Source: an uncultured beta proteobacterium (GTDB lineage: Bacteria; Pseudomonadota; Gammaproteobacteria; Burkholderiales; Burkholderiaceae_A). Taken from it: a stretch of DNA of 64,000 nt. Made by a program: the position numbers and the translations under genes. The notes under the pieces are model-generated. The model saw only the letters and a program-made list of their open reading frames with translations, searched no databases and was not told the DNA's origin. Within the stretch, counting starts at the first letter, position 1. Every line of letters starts with the position of its first letter. Positions 48,692 through 57,609 of the stretch are shown here, piece after piece. The stretch covers positions 1-64,000 of the forward strand of contig CACIGF010000003.1 in NCBI GenBank assembly GCA_902586195.1. The letters are read 5' to 3'.

Positions 48692-49669
48692 CTATCTTCC
48701 AGTTTTAAATAGCTGATAACCTCTATTTCTTGCACAAGTTACATCAAATCGAAGACCATCAGTCAATAAATTATTTTGCTTCAGAAATTTAAGGGCTTTT
48801 TGTAATTCATCATTGGACTCGAAAATTGCAAAACCGGTGGGACCCCAGGATGACTGTCCGCTTCCAATGTCAAAGTTCTTTGCTAGAACACTTATTACAT
48901 TTCCAACTGAAGGACTTGAGAATGTTGAACCATCCTGGGCATTAAAAAAAAACTCTCCCATTAAATCCTGGATGTTAGTTATGCCCTCAGCAAATGACTC
49001 GAAATCTTTGTCAATTATTGCAGGAATGACTCTTAGCAACGTTTCGCGACAAAGTGTAGATGATTTTTCTTTTGTGATTTTTGGCAATCCCTCTATTGCC
49101 TTAATTTCTCGATCTCCATAAAAGTGTGAGGTTTTATCTTGCATAACTAGCAATATTTTCCAGTTTTTCGGAAAACTTACCCGTGAAATCAACGGTGGCT
49201 GCCTAGCATCAGTAAGCTTGCCTCCATCGACGATGAACCCACCTTTGTCAAAGCCAATAATCCCAATTCCACTGCGTTTGCCCCTATTAATCGTTAAGCT
49301 AAGATGCTCGGTTCTAGGCTTCAAATTAATTATTTCGAGCAGCGATCTGCTAAGGGCCAATGCTAGTTGAGTACCTGAGCCAAAGCCCGAATGCCTAGGA
49401 GGTTTTTTCTTAAGAACGATGTTGAAGTTATCGGCAAACCCGTATCTTTTTTTTAATCTTGTTATTGTGACTCTAAAAAATTTAGCAGTCTCCTCATCCA
49501 ACGCATCACCGGTGATAATCAAAGTTTTTGATCTCCTAACCTCCAACTCTACGTTGTACCCCTCAATAACAAGACCTAAGCTGGCAAATTGACGTCCCGA
49601 CAAACCCGTTGGATCTAAAAATCCAAAATGCAGTCTTGCGGGAGCGATAAGGGACACACAATCATCCAC
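48692..49669 (-). CDS. mptG: beta-ribofuranosylaminobenzene 5'-phosphate synthase
   Basis: This enzyme joins PRPP and 4-hydroxybenzoate (or pABA) with loss of CO2 to make beta-RFA-P, the first committed step of methanopterin side-chain synthesis. The 325-residue length fits. The GHMP-kinase-like fold shows at PPRHSGFGSGTQLALALSRSL, and the family start ARLHFGFLDPTGLSGRQFASLG is clear. The start codon is GTG at 49669. The C-terminal SSWGPTGFAIFE is the third conserved segment. It begins the operon mptG, ORF17-like, mch, RimK-like, CitG-like. An upstream hypothetical gene on the same strand ends 44 bases before. Confidence 0.94.
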   Translation of the reverse strand: MDDCVSLIAPARLHFGFLDPTGLSGRQFASLGLVIEGYNVELEVRRSKTLIITGDALDEETAKFFRVTITRLKKRYGFADNFNIVLKKKPPRHSGFGSGTQLALALSRSLLEIINLKPRTEHLSLTINRGKRSGIGIIGFDKGGFIVDGGKLTDARQPPLISRVSFPKNWKILLVMQDKTSHFYGDREIKAIEGLPKITKEKSSTLCRETLLRVIPAIIDKDFESFAEGITNIQDLMGEFFFNAQDGSTFSSPSVGNVISVLAKNFDIGSGQSSWGPTGFAIFESNDELQKALKFLKQNNLLTDGLRFDVTCARNRGYQLFKTGR

Positions 49670-49713
49670 GTGAATTCACCAAAAAAATTAAATTTAATTA
49701 GATTAGTGTTATT

Positions 49714-50214
49714 CTACTGAACTTCTTCGTCGTCGGGAGGAGGAGGAGGTAATTTTAAACCGTAAAGGGCAGCAAATGTCTCGTCGTTTTTCTCTAATGC
49801 TATCTCTAGCTGCATATCAAGCTCAGCGTCAATGGTAATAGAATCAGCTGTACCCAACCATTGCGCTCTGTTATTCCTAATTGAGAGAAGTTTAGCTATT
49901 GTGCAAAACTTAGCCTGATCCTTTATCCATGCCTCAGCAATTTCTTTTCGTTGACCGGGATCAGCTGTATTCAAAGCAATCAGTCTAAACTCACCAACTA
50001 AACATTTATCTTTTCCGGCATCATCATCTTCGTCAGGGTAAAAATTTGAGTTTTGAATAGGCCTAATTGGCTTTTTCCCCCCTATGGACTCGTCTAGCTG
50101 ATCATTAGTTTCGGACGTTTGATTTTGAGCAAATGCAGAAAAGTTAGTTACTACAAAGGTAATGAGGATCAGGTGAACCAATATCAATGACAACCTACCT
50201 TTATAACGATTCAT
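49714..50214 (-). CDS. hypothetical exported protein, 166 aa
   Basis: I do not recognise this protein. It has an N-terminal signal peptide (hydrophobic core about 9-28, cleavage near SAFAQ). The mature region is acidic, begins with a low-complexity linker (SETNDQLDESIGGKKPIRP), then has two cysteines (CLVGEFRLIALNTADPGQR and AKFCTIAKLLSI) that could form a disulfide. It ends in a proline run followed by acidic residues (LPPPPPDDEE). It lies between a lipoprotein gene (upstream, 15 bases) and mptG (44 bases downstream), all on one strand, so it may head or precede the methanopterin operon. The function is unknown. Confidence 0.6.
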   Translation of the reverse strand: MNRYKGRLSLILVHLILITFVVTNFSAFAQNQTSETNDQLDESIGGKKPIRPIQNSNFYPDEDDDAGKDKCLVGEFRLIALNTADPGQRKEIAEAWIKDQAKFCTIAKLLSIRNNRAQWLGTADSITIDAELDMQLEIALEKNDETFAALYGLKLPPPPPDDEEVQ

Positions 50215-50229
50215 CGAACTAATCTTGTG

Positions 50230-50727
50230 TTATAATTTCGTCGGCTCTAAAACGATATTGATTTGGTTATCATATCGCCAATAGGCGCCAGTTATCATAT
50301 CAACAACTCCCGGAATTAACCCGAGATAAGTACTTGTAGTAGATTTCGAGTTAGCGACAATGTTATCCCAACCAAACTCATTGGAAATGGTATTAACTAC
50401 ACCAACACCACCGCCTGCAACACCTATCGCGCCTAATCCAGAAGGACTGCTCACTAGACGCAACATTCTAGGCTGGAAACCCTGCGCATGACATACCAAC
50501 ACAAGTTCTTTTGAAGATCTTTGCGTATAAAGAACTGGATTATTATTAGTTAAAGCCCCCAATTCTCTATTCTCCCTGTAGACCCTGCATATCGTTGACT
50601 CAGGAGTGAGAGTTACGGAAATGGGCTGAGATGTGCCTTCAAAAACAGTTGCACAGCCTGTCAAAAAGAATATGCTTATTAAGAAACCAAATAAGTATTT
50701 ATATTTAAATGCAGATAGATTTTTCAT
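50230..50727 (-). CDS. hypothetical lipoprotein, 165 aa
   Basis: This is a predicted lipoprotein with signal peptide and lipobox LTGC (Cys25), followed by ATVFEGTSQPISVTLTPEST. The 165 residues contain one PEGA-like stretch (YRENRELGALTNNNPVLYTQ, then SKELVLVCHAQGFQPRMLRL). A glycine-rich, possibly membrane-inserting segment (GLGAIGVAGGGVGVVNTIS) follows, and then a C-terminal strand ending NIVLEPTKL. Similar short lipoproteins with a tail like this occur in many proteobacteria, with no settled function. It stands upstream of the 166-residue exported protein on the same strand. The ATG (50727) is followed by a lysine-rich signal. Confidence 0.65.
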   Translation of the reverse strand: MKNLSAFKYKYLFGFLISIFFLTGCATVFEGTSQPISVTLTPESTICRVYRENRELGALTNNNPVLYTQRSSKELVLVCHAQGFQPRMLRLVSSPSGLGAIGVAGGGVGVVNTISNEFGWDNIVANSKSTTSTYLGLIPGVVDMITGAYWRYDNQINIVLEPTKL

Positions 50728-50918
50728 AAAAATTGCCTTCCGAAATTATCTTTTTGTGCCCTAAAAGTAGCCATGATAGTTTAGTCGGGTTCAAAGTTAA
50801 ATACTTTACTAATTTCACTAGTTTTAATGGACACTTTTCAATGCAAATGTTTTATAGCAACGCTACTAGAGCCATATATTTCCACCACTACTCTAATTAT
50901 TATGATTACCTAAGACAT

Positions 50919-50947
50919 TTGAAGATAGTATACATTTCCTCTATACT
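50919..50947 (+). promoter_or_regulatory. predicted sigma-70 promoter
   Basis: TTGAAG (50919-50924) and TATACT (50942-50947) are spaced by exactly 17 bases. Transcription would start near 50954, about 15 bases before the ATG at 50969, which leaves just enough room for the ribosome site AGAGGG. Upstream (50728-50918) no further gene was seen. Confidence 0.55.
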
Positions 50948-50968
50948 CTTTTAATAAAAGAGGGTCCA

Positions 50969-51271
50969 ATGAATTTTAAAAACCTTTTGTTAATCTTCGC
51001 AACAATTTTAATCGTTGCTATCATATTCGAAGTTTTTCTATTTCTTTCCGGAGCAAAAATATTAACAGAGGAGTTAGAGGTATCACCCGGAGAGTATTTA
51101 GAATCAGACAATTTTGCTAGGATATTCGGTAGCCAAATTGAGGTTAATGACCCAGTGTTACTTTGCGAATATTTCAACGGGCGAAAGCTTGTTTACAGAA
51201 AATACAAACATTCTCCACTTAACGACGGGGGTAAAGATGCTTGCCCTTCATTTTTACGTCCTAGGCAATAA
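50969..51271 (+). CDS. small membrane-anchored protein, 100 aa, unknown function
   Basis: This 100-residue protein has one N-terminal membrane segment (about 5-27, LLLIFATILIVAIIFEVFLF) followed by a soluble C-terminal portion (LEVSPGEYLESDNFARIFG and VLLCEYFNGRKLVYRKYKHS) with two cysteines at about 66 and 93. It is supported by a clear promoter 15-50 bases upstream and a good ribosome site (AGAGGG, spacing about 5). Its family is not recognised. It converges with flaG, with five bases between the stops. The short leader suggests constitutive, unregulated expression. Confidence 0.65.
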   Translation: MNFKNLLLIFATILIVAIIFEVFLFLSGAKILTEELEVSPGEYLESDNFARIFGSQIEVNDPVLLCEYFNGRKLVYRKYKHSPLNDGGKDACPSFLRPRQ

Positions 51272-51276
51272 AATTA

Positions 51277-51972
51277 TCAAGCCTTGTCGTCAAACAAAAG
51301 CCCTCGAAGAGATTTTAAGCCCTCTGAAACCCTAATTGCATATTCCGGAGGAATTTGCCGAACTATATCTCCACTGTCAGGATTGACCACAGTGATAACT
51401 TCTCTGTCAAACTCTCTATCCTTTGAAAATCTAACTGCACGCCCCAAGTCCTCCATACGTTTATTTAAAGTGTCGATTGATCGGTCCACTCGTTCAGCAA
51501 ATCTACCCGCATCTGCAGCTCGTTCGGCCCGCAAATCATCAGGGATGGTTTCCTCGATTACCTGTTGAAAAACGCCAACTCCCTGTGGTTCCCGCAAACC
51601 TCCGGCAGCTCCTATTGAATTAATTCCCAAACCAGCAGGTCCAGCTGGGCCACCGAATGGACCCCCCGAGCCTCTGGGTCCCGATGCACCCTCTTGTCTC
51701 GCCCCAGGTCCTGACCTTAATTCAAAATCTCTTATAGTCGCCAAAGACTGCGGCTGAGCCAGTTCTCCCCTAGAACTCAAACTCGGGTTACCGCCGCTGC
51801 GGGCCCTTTTAATTCCTTCACTAAGGCGCAGTTGCTCATTTGCCTGTAGTTCAATTCCTTTTAACGGGTCAACTTGTGTTGTTTTATTAACAACGCTTTT
51901 GTCCCCAATATTATTTTTTCTGTCTACAGGCCCCGAAATATTTGTCTGGTTGTAACTCCCTATCTCTGGCAT
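51277..51972 (-). CDS. flaG: FlaG-family protein with Gly/Pro-rich insert
   Basis: This 231-residue protein ends in a FlaG domain (about 155-231: SIDTLNKRMEDLGRAVRFSK, EVITVVNPDSGDIVRQIPPE, YAIRVSEGLKSLRGLLFDD), which in flagellated bacteria limits filament length. The N-terminal part (about 1-60) is polar and disordered. The middle (about 80-120) is a short collagen-like stretch rich in Gly and Pro (GPGARQEGASGPRG, GGPFGGPAGPAGLG). FlaG proteins are usually 110-140 residues, so the insert is unusual. No other flagellar gene is in the window, and the gene has no flagellar neighbour. The RBS (AGGGG) is rather far from the ATG. Confidence 0.8.
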   Translation of the reverse strand: MPEIGSYNQTNISGPVDRKNNIGDKSVVNKTTQVDPLKGIELQANEQLRLSEGIKRARSGGNPSLSSRGELAQPQSLATIRDFELRSGPGARQEGASGPRGSGGPFGGPAGPAGLGINSIGAAGGLREPQGVGVFQQVIEETIPDDLRAERAADAGRFAERVDRSIDTLNKRMEDLGRAVRFSKDREFDREVITVVNPDSGDIVRQIPPEYAIRVSEGLKSLRGLLFDDKA

Positions 51973-52152
51973 CTTAAATACACCCCTATCAAATAGAAAA
52001 TGAAATCAATTAGTAGATGATATCAACTTTGTATCAAAGATTCACCTAGTTATGAGAGGGTTTGGTACCAAAGTAGGAGATGAAGTAGGAAAAACAACAC
52101 AAAAAGCAATTCACTTTTAAACAGTGGAAATCGAACGTATCTTTTTAAAATG

Positions 52153-52243
52153 TGGCGGAGACAGTGGGATTCGAACCCACGATGCGCTTTTGGCACATAC
52201 TCCCTTAGCAGGGGAGCACCTTCAGCCTCTCGGTCATGTCTCC
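52153..52243 (-). tRNA. tRNA-Ser (anticodon GCT)
   Basis: This is a 91-base class II tRNA. The acceptor is GGAGACA (52237-52243) paired with TGTCTCC (52157-52163). The anticodon loop CTGCTAA gives anticodon GCT (reads AGC/AGU). A long variable arm is present, the T-loop is TTCGAAT, and the encoded CCA end lies at 52153-52155. It lies downstream of lysC on the same strand, as in other betaproteobacteria. Confidence 0.95.
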
Positions 52244-52290
52244 TTTCGTGTAACCAACTGTGTTATGAACACACTTTTAGTATATCAAAA

Positions 52291-53544
52291 CTACGCTTCT
52301 CTAAGTCCAAAAGCTGCATGCAAAGTTCTCACAGCAAGCTCCATATATTTATCCTCTAGAACAACCGATATCTTTATTTCACTAGTCGAAATCATCTTGA
52401 TATTTATCCCTTCTTTGGATAAAACTTCAAACATTTTGCTCGCCACACCCACACTTGAACGCATACCAATTCCGATGATCGACACCTTGCAAATATTTTT
52501 ATCTGTGTGAAGGGTTTTAGCTCCTATCTCATCAATCACCTTTTTTTCTAATCGTTCTGTGGCCCTCGTTAAATCAATCCGGGGTACTGTGAAAGAAAAA
52601 TCTGTAAGTCCATCAATACCAGCATTTTGAATAATCATATCAACATCAATATTTGCCTCAGCTATTGGTCCCAATATTTTGTGAGCAATGCCTGGTGTAT
52701 CGGGTACACCGGGTATCGTAATCTTAGCCTCATCTCTGTTGCACGCAATTCCGGATATAAGTGCCTCTTCCATATTTCTATCTTCCTCTTGAATAATTAA
52801 AGTGCTACAACTTAATTCATCCTTAATCGAAAGTTTCGGGTCCTTGAGGCTTGAAAGCACCCGTGTCCTCACTTTATACTTTCCTCCAAATTCAACTGAC
52901 CTAATCTGTAATACCTTGGATCCTAAACTGGACATTTCAAGCATTTCCTCAAATGTAATTTCATTCAATCTCCTGGCCTCTGGTTCAATTCGTGGGTCAG
53001 TGGTGTAAACACCGTCTACATCAGTATAAATAAGACATTCATCCGCATTTAAAGAAGCAGCCAAAGCAACCGCTGAAGTATCCGAACCCCCTCTGCCGAG
53101 AGTAGATATCGCCTCTGATTTTTCTGTAACCCCCTGAAACCCGGTTACTACCACAATCCGTCCCTTCCCAAGATCTTCCTCGAGCCGGTTATTTTCTATC
53201 TTTAAAATTCTTGCTTTACCATGGTTGCCGTCCGTTATCATCTTCACTTGCCAGCCACAATACGAAATAGCATCGTAACCTAAATCCATAAGTGCAATTG
53301 TTAGTAAGCCCGCTGATACCTGCTCGCCACTCGCTACGACCTGATCCATAGCTCTTCGATTAGGATTTTCGGACAACGATTCGCCCAAATCAATCAACCT
53401 ATTTGTTTCTCCAGCCATGGCAGAAACTACGACTACTACCTCCGGAACACTATCACGCCATTTTGCTACTCTGTCAGCCACCTTTTTGATCCGAGCAATT
53501 GATGCCAGGGACGTACCACCATATTTGTGGACTAACCTCTTCAT
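52291..53544 (-). CDS. lysC: aspartate kinase
   Basis: Aspartate kinase phosphorylates aspartate, the first step towards lysine, threonine, methionine and diaminopimelate. I start it at ATG 53544 (417 aa), giving [15 protein letters not shown] with the KxGGTS motif; the tilS stop overlaps it by one base (TAATG). The kinase domain (about 1-245) has TLGRGGSDTSAVALAASL and TDVDGVYTTDPRI. Two ACT domains follow (about 260-400), which bind lysine/threonine for feedback inhibition. The type is the alpha-beta (LysC/Ask) kind with an internal start expected for the beta subunit. tRNA-Ser follows. Confidence 0.95.
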   Translation of the reverse strand: MKRLVHKYGGTSLASIARIKKVADRVAKWRDSVPEVVVVVSAMAGETNRLIDLGESLSENPNRRAMDQVVASGEQVSAGLLTIALMDLGYDAISYCGWQVKMITDGNHGKARILKIENNRLEEDLGKGRIVVVTGFQGVTEKSEAISTLGRGGSDTSAVALAASLNADECLIYTDVDGVYTTDPRIEPEARRLNEITFEEMLEMSSLGSKVLQIRSVEFGGKYKVRTRVLSSLKDPKLSIKDELSCSTLIIQEEDRNMEEALISGIACNRDEAKITIPGVPDTPGIAHKILGPIAEANIDVDMIIQNAGIDGLTDFSFTVPRIDLTRATERLEKKVIDEIGAKTLHTDKNICKVSIIGIGMRSSVGVASKMFEVLSKEGINIKMISTSEIKISVVLEDKYMELAVRTLHAAFGLREA

Positions 53545-54560
53545 TATTTCTTTTCTAACCAAAGTCGACCTTTAAAAAACAGCATTTTATAAGAATCGCT
53601 TTCTCTTTCTAGGATAAGCTCTGGTCTAGATCCGGGTTCTGCATATCTTAGTTGCCTCACAAACTCACCGAGTCTCACAGAAGGAGGTGCCATAACGCCA
53701 GAAGAACGTAACCAAAAACGAAGCAATTCGAATACCACTGAGTCAGGTTCTTTCAGCAGCCTATCTCCACAGACTGTAACATTTAAACATTCGTTCTGCA
53801 TCAGTAAATCAAAATTTGAAGAAACGACACTCTCAAATAATTCCAGCATTTTTAAATCGATTACTGATTTTGCTCTACTTATGTTCTCAATTGACCGTAA
53901 CATGCCTTTCATTCCACCCTCCCTTACTGACAAGATATTTGGTAGCACAACGTTCCTTATTCTATTTCTATCATATTGATAGCTTGAATTAGTTACGTCG
54001 TCTATCCAGTCTAAATTATTATCCTCCAGATATTTCTTTATAGAATTTTTGCTTAAATGCAGAAATGGTCTCCAAACTGAAAATTTTTTGTCTTTCACGA
54101 TCTTTTCCGAAAATCTTGCCATGCAGCTTAATCCATTTATTCCTGACCCTCTAATCCATTGCAGCAGAAATGTTTCAACCTGATCATCTGCATGGTGTCC
54201 TAAGACCAGACAATCTTCACAGGTCAATAACTCTGAGAAAGCAACATAACGGTGCTTTCGTGCAAATGCTTCAATACCTAATTCTTTTTTCTCTTGTTCA
54301 TCATCTGGAATGCATCGGGTATGCAGATTGATTTGTAGTTTAGAGCACAACCTCTGACAAAATTCTTGGAAGATTATGGCATCTTTTTGAAGGCCGTGGT
54401 TAACGTGGATTGCTTCAATTAAAAAATTACATCCCTGACGGTTACTCAATCTTAAACTTGATAATAAATGTAGAACAGCCACCGAGTCTTGTCCGCCAGA
54501 GAGACCGATTACGAATTTTTTAAATTTACTAACTAGTCTCGGAAAATCTTCCAAAACCAC
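53544..54560 (-). CDS. tilS: tRNA(Ile)-lysidine synthase
   Basis: TilS changes C34 of tRNA-Ile2 (CAU) to lysidine using ATP and lysine, making it read AUA. The PP-loop is [20 protein letters not shown] near residue 17, and further signatures are [13 protein letters not shown] and [23 protein letters not shown]. The family segment [20 protein letters not shown] is seen in short form around 215. At 338 residues it lacks most of the C-terminal domain present in E. coli TilS (about 430), which is common in small-genome relatives. The start is GTG at 54560, overlapping accA by 32 bases. Confidence 0.93.
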   Translation of the reverse strand: MVLEDFPRLVSKFKKFVIGLSGGQDSVAVLHLLSSLRLSNRQGCNFLIEAIHVNHGLQKDAIIFQEFCQRLCSKLQINLHTRCIPDDEQEKKELGIEAFARKHRYVAFSELLTCEDCLVLGHHADDQVETFLLQWIRGSGINGLSCMARFSEKIVKDKKFSVWRPFLHLSKNSIKKYLEDNNLDWIDDVTNSSYQYDRNRIRNVVLPNILSVREGGMKGMLRSIENISRAKSVIDLKMLELFESVVSSNFDLLMQNECLNVTVCGDRLLKEPDSVVFELLRFWLRSSGVMAPPSVRLGEFVRQLRYAEPGSRPELILERESDSYKMLFFKGRLWLEKK

Positions 54561-55488
54561 GGACTTTATCCTGTCTCTGTTTAATCAACTCTGAAACGTC
54601 AAGATCACTTAGACTTTTCAAATTTCTGCTTAAGTCTTTTTTTACAGTCGAAAATACCATTTGATGGTCTCTATGGCTCCCACCTAGAGGTTCTTCAAGT
54701 ACCCCGTCTATTAAACCCAATTCTTTCAGTCTATGGGCGGTTATCGCTAAAATTTCTGCCGCTTTTGATGCTTTCTCTGAATCCTTCCACAAAATAGAAG
54801 CACACCCCTCCGGGGATATTACCGAATATATTGAATATTCGAACATTAGTAATCGATCTGCAACTGCTATTGCCAAAGCGCCTCCTGAACCCCCTTCACC
54901 AATAACGACGCTTACAATAGGAACTTTCAGCCCAGCCATCAAAAACAAATTTTTACCTATTGCCTCAGACTGTCCTCTTTCCTCAGCCCCGATACCTGGA
55001 TAAGCACCAGGAGTATCCACTAGAGTCACAACAGGAATTGAAAATTTTTCGGCGAGACGCAAAAGCCTGGCTGCTTTTCTGTACCCTTCCGGACGAGGCA
55101 TTCCAAAATTCCTTAAAGTCCTTTCCTTTAAATCTCTTCCTTTTTGATGCCCAATAAACATCACGGACCGACCCTCGAATCTTCCAACACCACCTACGAT
55201 TGCAGGATCATCGGCGAAGAGCCGATCTCCATGAAGCTCAGTGAAATCTTCAGTAATCGATTGTATGAAATCTAAGGTGTATGGCCTTTCAGGATGTCTT
55301 GCCACTTGAGAGATCTGCCACGGAGTAAGAGAGCCGTATATATTCTTTAACAGTTGGCTACTTTTTCTTTCGAGTGTGTCTATCTCCTTACTTATATCTA
55401 GCGCAGATTCTTCGGTCTGCACATGTCTCAACTCCTGAATTTTTTGGTGCAATTCTTCTATTGGCTTTTCGAAATCTAGGAATATCAT
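54529..55488 (-). CDS. accA: acetyl-CoA carboxylase carboxyltransferase subunit alpha
   Basis: AccA with AccD forms the carboxyltransferase that moves CO2 from biotin to acetyl-CoA, the first step of fatty acid synthesis. The length (319) is as expected. Key segments are [53 protein letters not shown] and [20 protein letters not shown]. The C-terminal helix and the HRDHQ motif are present. It overlaps cysS by four bases and tilS by 32, so the set cysS-accA-tilS-lysC is one operon. Confidence 0.97.
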   Translation of the reverse strand: MIFLDFEKPIEELHQKIQELRHVQTEESALDISKEIDTLERKSSQLLKNIYGSLTPWQISQVARHPERPYTLDFIQSITEDFTELHGDRLFADDPAIVGGVGRFEGRSVMFIGHQKGRDLKERTLRNFGMPRPEGYRKAARLLRLAEKFSIPVVTLVDTPGAYPGIGAEERGQSEAIGKNLFLMAGLKVPIVSVVIGEGGSGGALAIAVADRLLMFEYSIYSVISPEGCASILWKDSEKASKAAEILAITAHRLKELGLIDGVLEEPLGGSHRDHQMVFSTVKKDLSRNLKSLSDLDVSELIKQRQDKVRGFGRFSETS

Positions 55489-56942
55489 TTTTTAGATTTA
55501 ATCCTTTGAAACTTCCATGTTGTTCCATCTGGTCCATCTTCTAAACCAACACCGTGTTGTACCAGATCATCTCTGAACTTATCCGCTAATTCAAAATTTT
55601 TCTGCTCTTTGGCACTCTGTCTCAGGGAAATTATTTGCTCAATTTCTTCCGCGGATAATTTTTCAATCATGATTTCACGTTGTAGATCATCTTTTTCCGA
55701 ATAATTATTCAATAAACCTAGAACTTCCCCCATTCCCCTTAGAACATCTTCTTGTAAATCTTCAGAGCACATACGGGGGTTTTTCTTTTTTAATAAATTT
55801 GCATATTTAAACATTTCTGCAAATGCCAGTGGGGTATTAAAATCATCATCCAACGCATCTCTGAAGGCTACCGCAGACTCATGTCTACTATTCATGAGTC
55901 GTGCTACAAAATTTTGTCTACTGATAACATCAAACTCTCCGCCTCTATTTTCACTAACAAAGGCTTCTTGAAGACTTTGTAAACTGCTTTGAGCATTTCG
56001 CACTTGTTCATCAGAGTAGCTTAATGGTTTTCTATAATGCGTTTTTAGTAGAAAATATCGCAAGGACTCAGGGTCATATTCTCTAATGGCTGACTTAATC
56101 GTCAAAAAATTATTTAAGGACTTTGACATCTTCTCTTCTTTTATAGTTACAAACCCAACATGCATCCAAGTATTCACGTGGGGCTCTCCTTCAACCCCGT
56201 ACCCACATTCTGACTGTGCAATTTCATTTTCATGATGTGGAAATTGTAAATCAGCTCCACCGCCATGGATATCAAATTGTTTTCCTAACAAAGCATTACT
56301 CATAGCTGAGCATTCTATGTGCCACCCCGGCCTACCTGCACCAAAAGGAGATTTCCAGGTAACGTCATCCGGTTCCCCCTGCTTTGCACCCTTCCAAAGT
56401 ACAAAGTCCAGAGGATCTCTTTTCTTTTCATCGATTGAAATCCGGTGACCCACCCTTAATTGCTCAATCGATTTACCGGACAATTTCCCATAATCGCCGA
56501 AAGAACGAACAGAAAAATTAACGTCTCCTGTCTCAGAAATATAAGCGTAATCTTTCTTTACCAATTTCTCAATCAATTCAATCATCTCAGGGACGTATTT
56601 CGTCGCCTGGGGTTCAAAGGAGGGCTTTTGAATAAAAAGTGATTTTTCATCATTGTGCAATTCCGTTATGTACTTCTTTGTATATTCATTGACCCCGACT
56701 TTCTCATCACTAGCTCTCTTGATAATTTTATCGTCAATATCAGTAATATTTCTAACATAAGTCACCGTGAAACCTTTTGCCTCAAACCAGCGCTTAACAA
56801 GATCAAAAAATACCATTACCCTAGCGTGGCCAATGTGGCAATGATCATAAACGGTCATACCGCACACGTACATAGTTACATGGCCCGGCCTTAAAGAGTA
56901 AAAATTGTCTTTTTTTCTCTTTATGCTGTTAAAAATTTTCAA
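55485..56942 (-). CDS. cysS: cysteinyl-tRNA synthetase
   Basis: CysS charges tRNA-Cys. The 485-residue length is normal. Class I signatures are [12 protein letters not shown] (HIGH) and [16 protein letters not shown] (KMSKS). Zinc and substrate residues are in [21 protein letters not shown] and [14 protein letters not shown]. The start is TTG at 56942 with GGAG five bases before it, which supports the choice. A short gap of 52 bases with a TATAAT on the plus strand separates it from the TPR gene. It heads the accA-tilS-lysC operon. Confidence 0.97.
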   Translation of the reverse strand: MKIFNSIKRKKDNFYSLRPGHVTMYVCGMTVYDHCHIGHARVMVFFDLVKRWFEAKGFTVTYVRNITDIDDKIIKRASDEKVGVNEYTKKYITELHNDEKSLFIQKPSFEPQATKYVPEMIELIEKLVKKDYAYISETGDVNFSVRSFGDYGKLSGKSIEQLRVGHRISIDEKKRDPLDFVLWKGAKQGEPDDVTWKSPFGAGRPGWHIECSAMSNALLGKQFDIHGGGADLQFPHHENEIAQSECGYGVEGEPHVNTWMHVGFVTIKEEKMSKSLNNFLTIKSAIREYDPESLRYFLLKTHYRKPLSYSDEQVRNAQSSLQSLQEAFVSENRGGEFDVISRQNFVARLMNSRHESAVAFRDALDDDFNTPLAFAEMFKYANLLKKKNPRMCSEDLQEDVLRGMGEVLGLLNNYSEKDDLQREIMIEKLSAEEIEQIISLRQSAKEQKNFELADKFRDDLVQHGVGLEDGPDGTTWKFQRIKSKK

Positions 56943-56970
56943 AGTAACTCCGTATCATTCTGATGTAGGA

Positions 56971-56976
56971 TATAAT
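56971..56976 (+). promoter_or_regulatory. predicted -10 element upstream of TPR gene
   Basis: TATAAT (56971-56976) is a perfect -10 box in the 52-base gap between cysS (minus) and the TPR protein gene (plus). The -35 region at the right distance is weak. Transcription would begin near 56983 and the leader would be about 12 bases. Confidence 0.4.
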
Positions 56977-56994
56977 CTAACTGGATAGTTTACT

Positions 56995-57609
56995 ATGCAA
57001 AGATTACTGCTGAAAATACTACTTTATTTTTTTCTGTCGAACTTCGCTCTCATTGGAGCGTCATACTCAAATCCTCAAGCCGATGGAGGTCAATCCAGGG
57101 CTTTGATGCAAACAAGAGAACTGATAGAACTCGGAAAATATGAAGAGGCCGATGCCATCATCATAGTGCAACTGAATAAGAAACCTAGAGACGCTCAGTG
57201 GCGATACTTGGAAGCCCTTTTAAAAGCAGAAATGGGGCTTTCTATGAAAAATAAGGATATTTTGGATACTGCCGTTTTCCTATTTGAAAGACTTTCAGAG
57301 GAATTTCCTGAATTACCTGAACCATATAATAATTTAGCCGTGCTCTACGACAAAATGGGTCAAGAACAAAAAGCCATTAAATCATTTAAATTAGCTATAC
57401 TCAATAACCCAGACTATAAGCTTGCTTACGAAAATTTAGCAGATCTTTATTTGTTTTTAGCTAGAGAGACATATTTGGAAGGTTTGACCAAAGGTAGAAA
57501 TAATAATGACAGGCTTGAAGCAAAATCAAATTTTTTGAAAAATATTCCGTTTTTTTCGTCAAAAAGTTTAGACTTAGAAATACTAAAAAAAGAGGGGGTT
57601 GCGAAGTGA
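56995..57609 (+). CDS. exported TPR protein
   Basis: This 204-residue protein has an N-terminal hydrophobic segment (about 5-24), probably a signal peptide. A tetratricopeptide region follows (about 35-155: MQTRELIELGKYEEADAII, LPEPYNNLAVLYDKMGQEQK, YKLAYENLADLYLFLARETY). The last 45 residues are basic. It probably holds other envelope proteins. It is directly followed by a cyclophilin gene whose GTG overlaps its stop by four bases (GTGA), so the two are coupled. In many betaproteobacteria a TPR gene precedes a peptidyl-prolyl isomerase in this place. Confidence 0.85.
   Translation: MQRLLLKILLYFFLSNFALIGASYSNPQADGGQSRALMQTRELIELGKYEEADAIIIVQLNKKPRDAQWRYLEALLKAEMGLSMKNKDILDTAVFLFERLSEEFPELPEPYNNLAVLYDKMGQEQKAIKSFKLAILNNPDYKLAYENLADLYLFLARETYLEGLTKGRNNNDRLEAKSNFLKNIPFFSSKSLDLEILKKEGVAK

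Noticed and set aside
49670-49679. 10-bp palindrome GTGAATTCAC directly before the mptG GTG
   Set aside because: Likely chance; contains an EcoRI-type hexamer and has no second copy that I noticed nearby.
50733-50954. A 73-codon frame on the plus strand between the lipoprotein gene and the small membrane protein gene
   Set aside because: No ribosome site, no family pattern, aromatic-rich composition typical of AT-rich noncoding DNA, and it covers the promoter of the next gene.
52061-52072. 12-bp palindrome TTTGGTACCAAA
   Set aside because: Short perfect palindromes of this length occur by chance; no partner site or gene context gives it a function.
52052-52120. A 22-codon frame (start MRGFGTKVGDEV) beside tRNA-Ser, considered as an integrase remnant
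   Set aside because: Too short, no convincing ribosome site and no similarity I can support; no att-like repeat of the tRNA end was seen.
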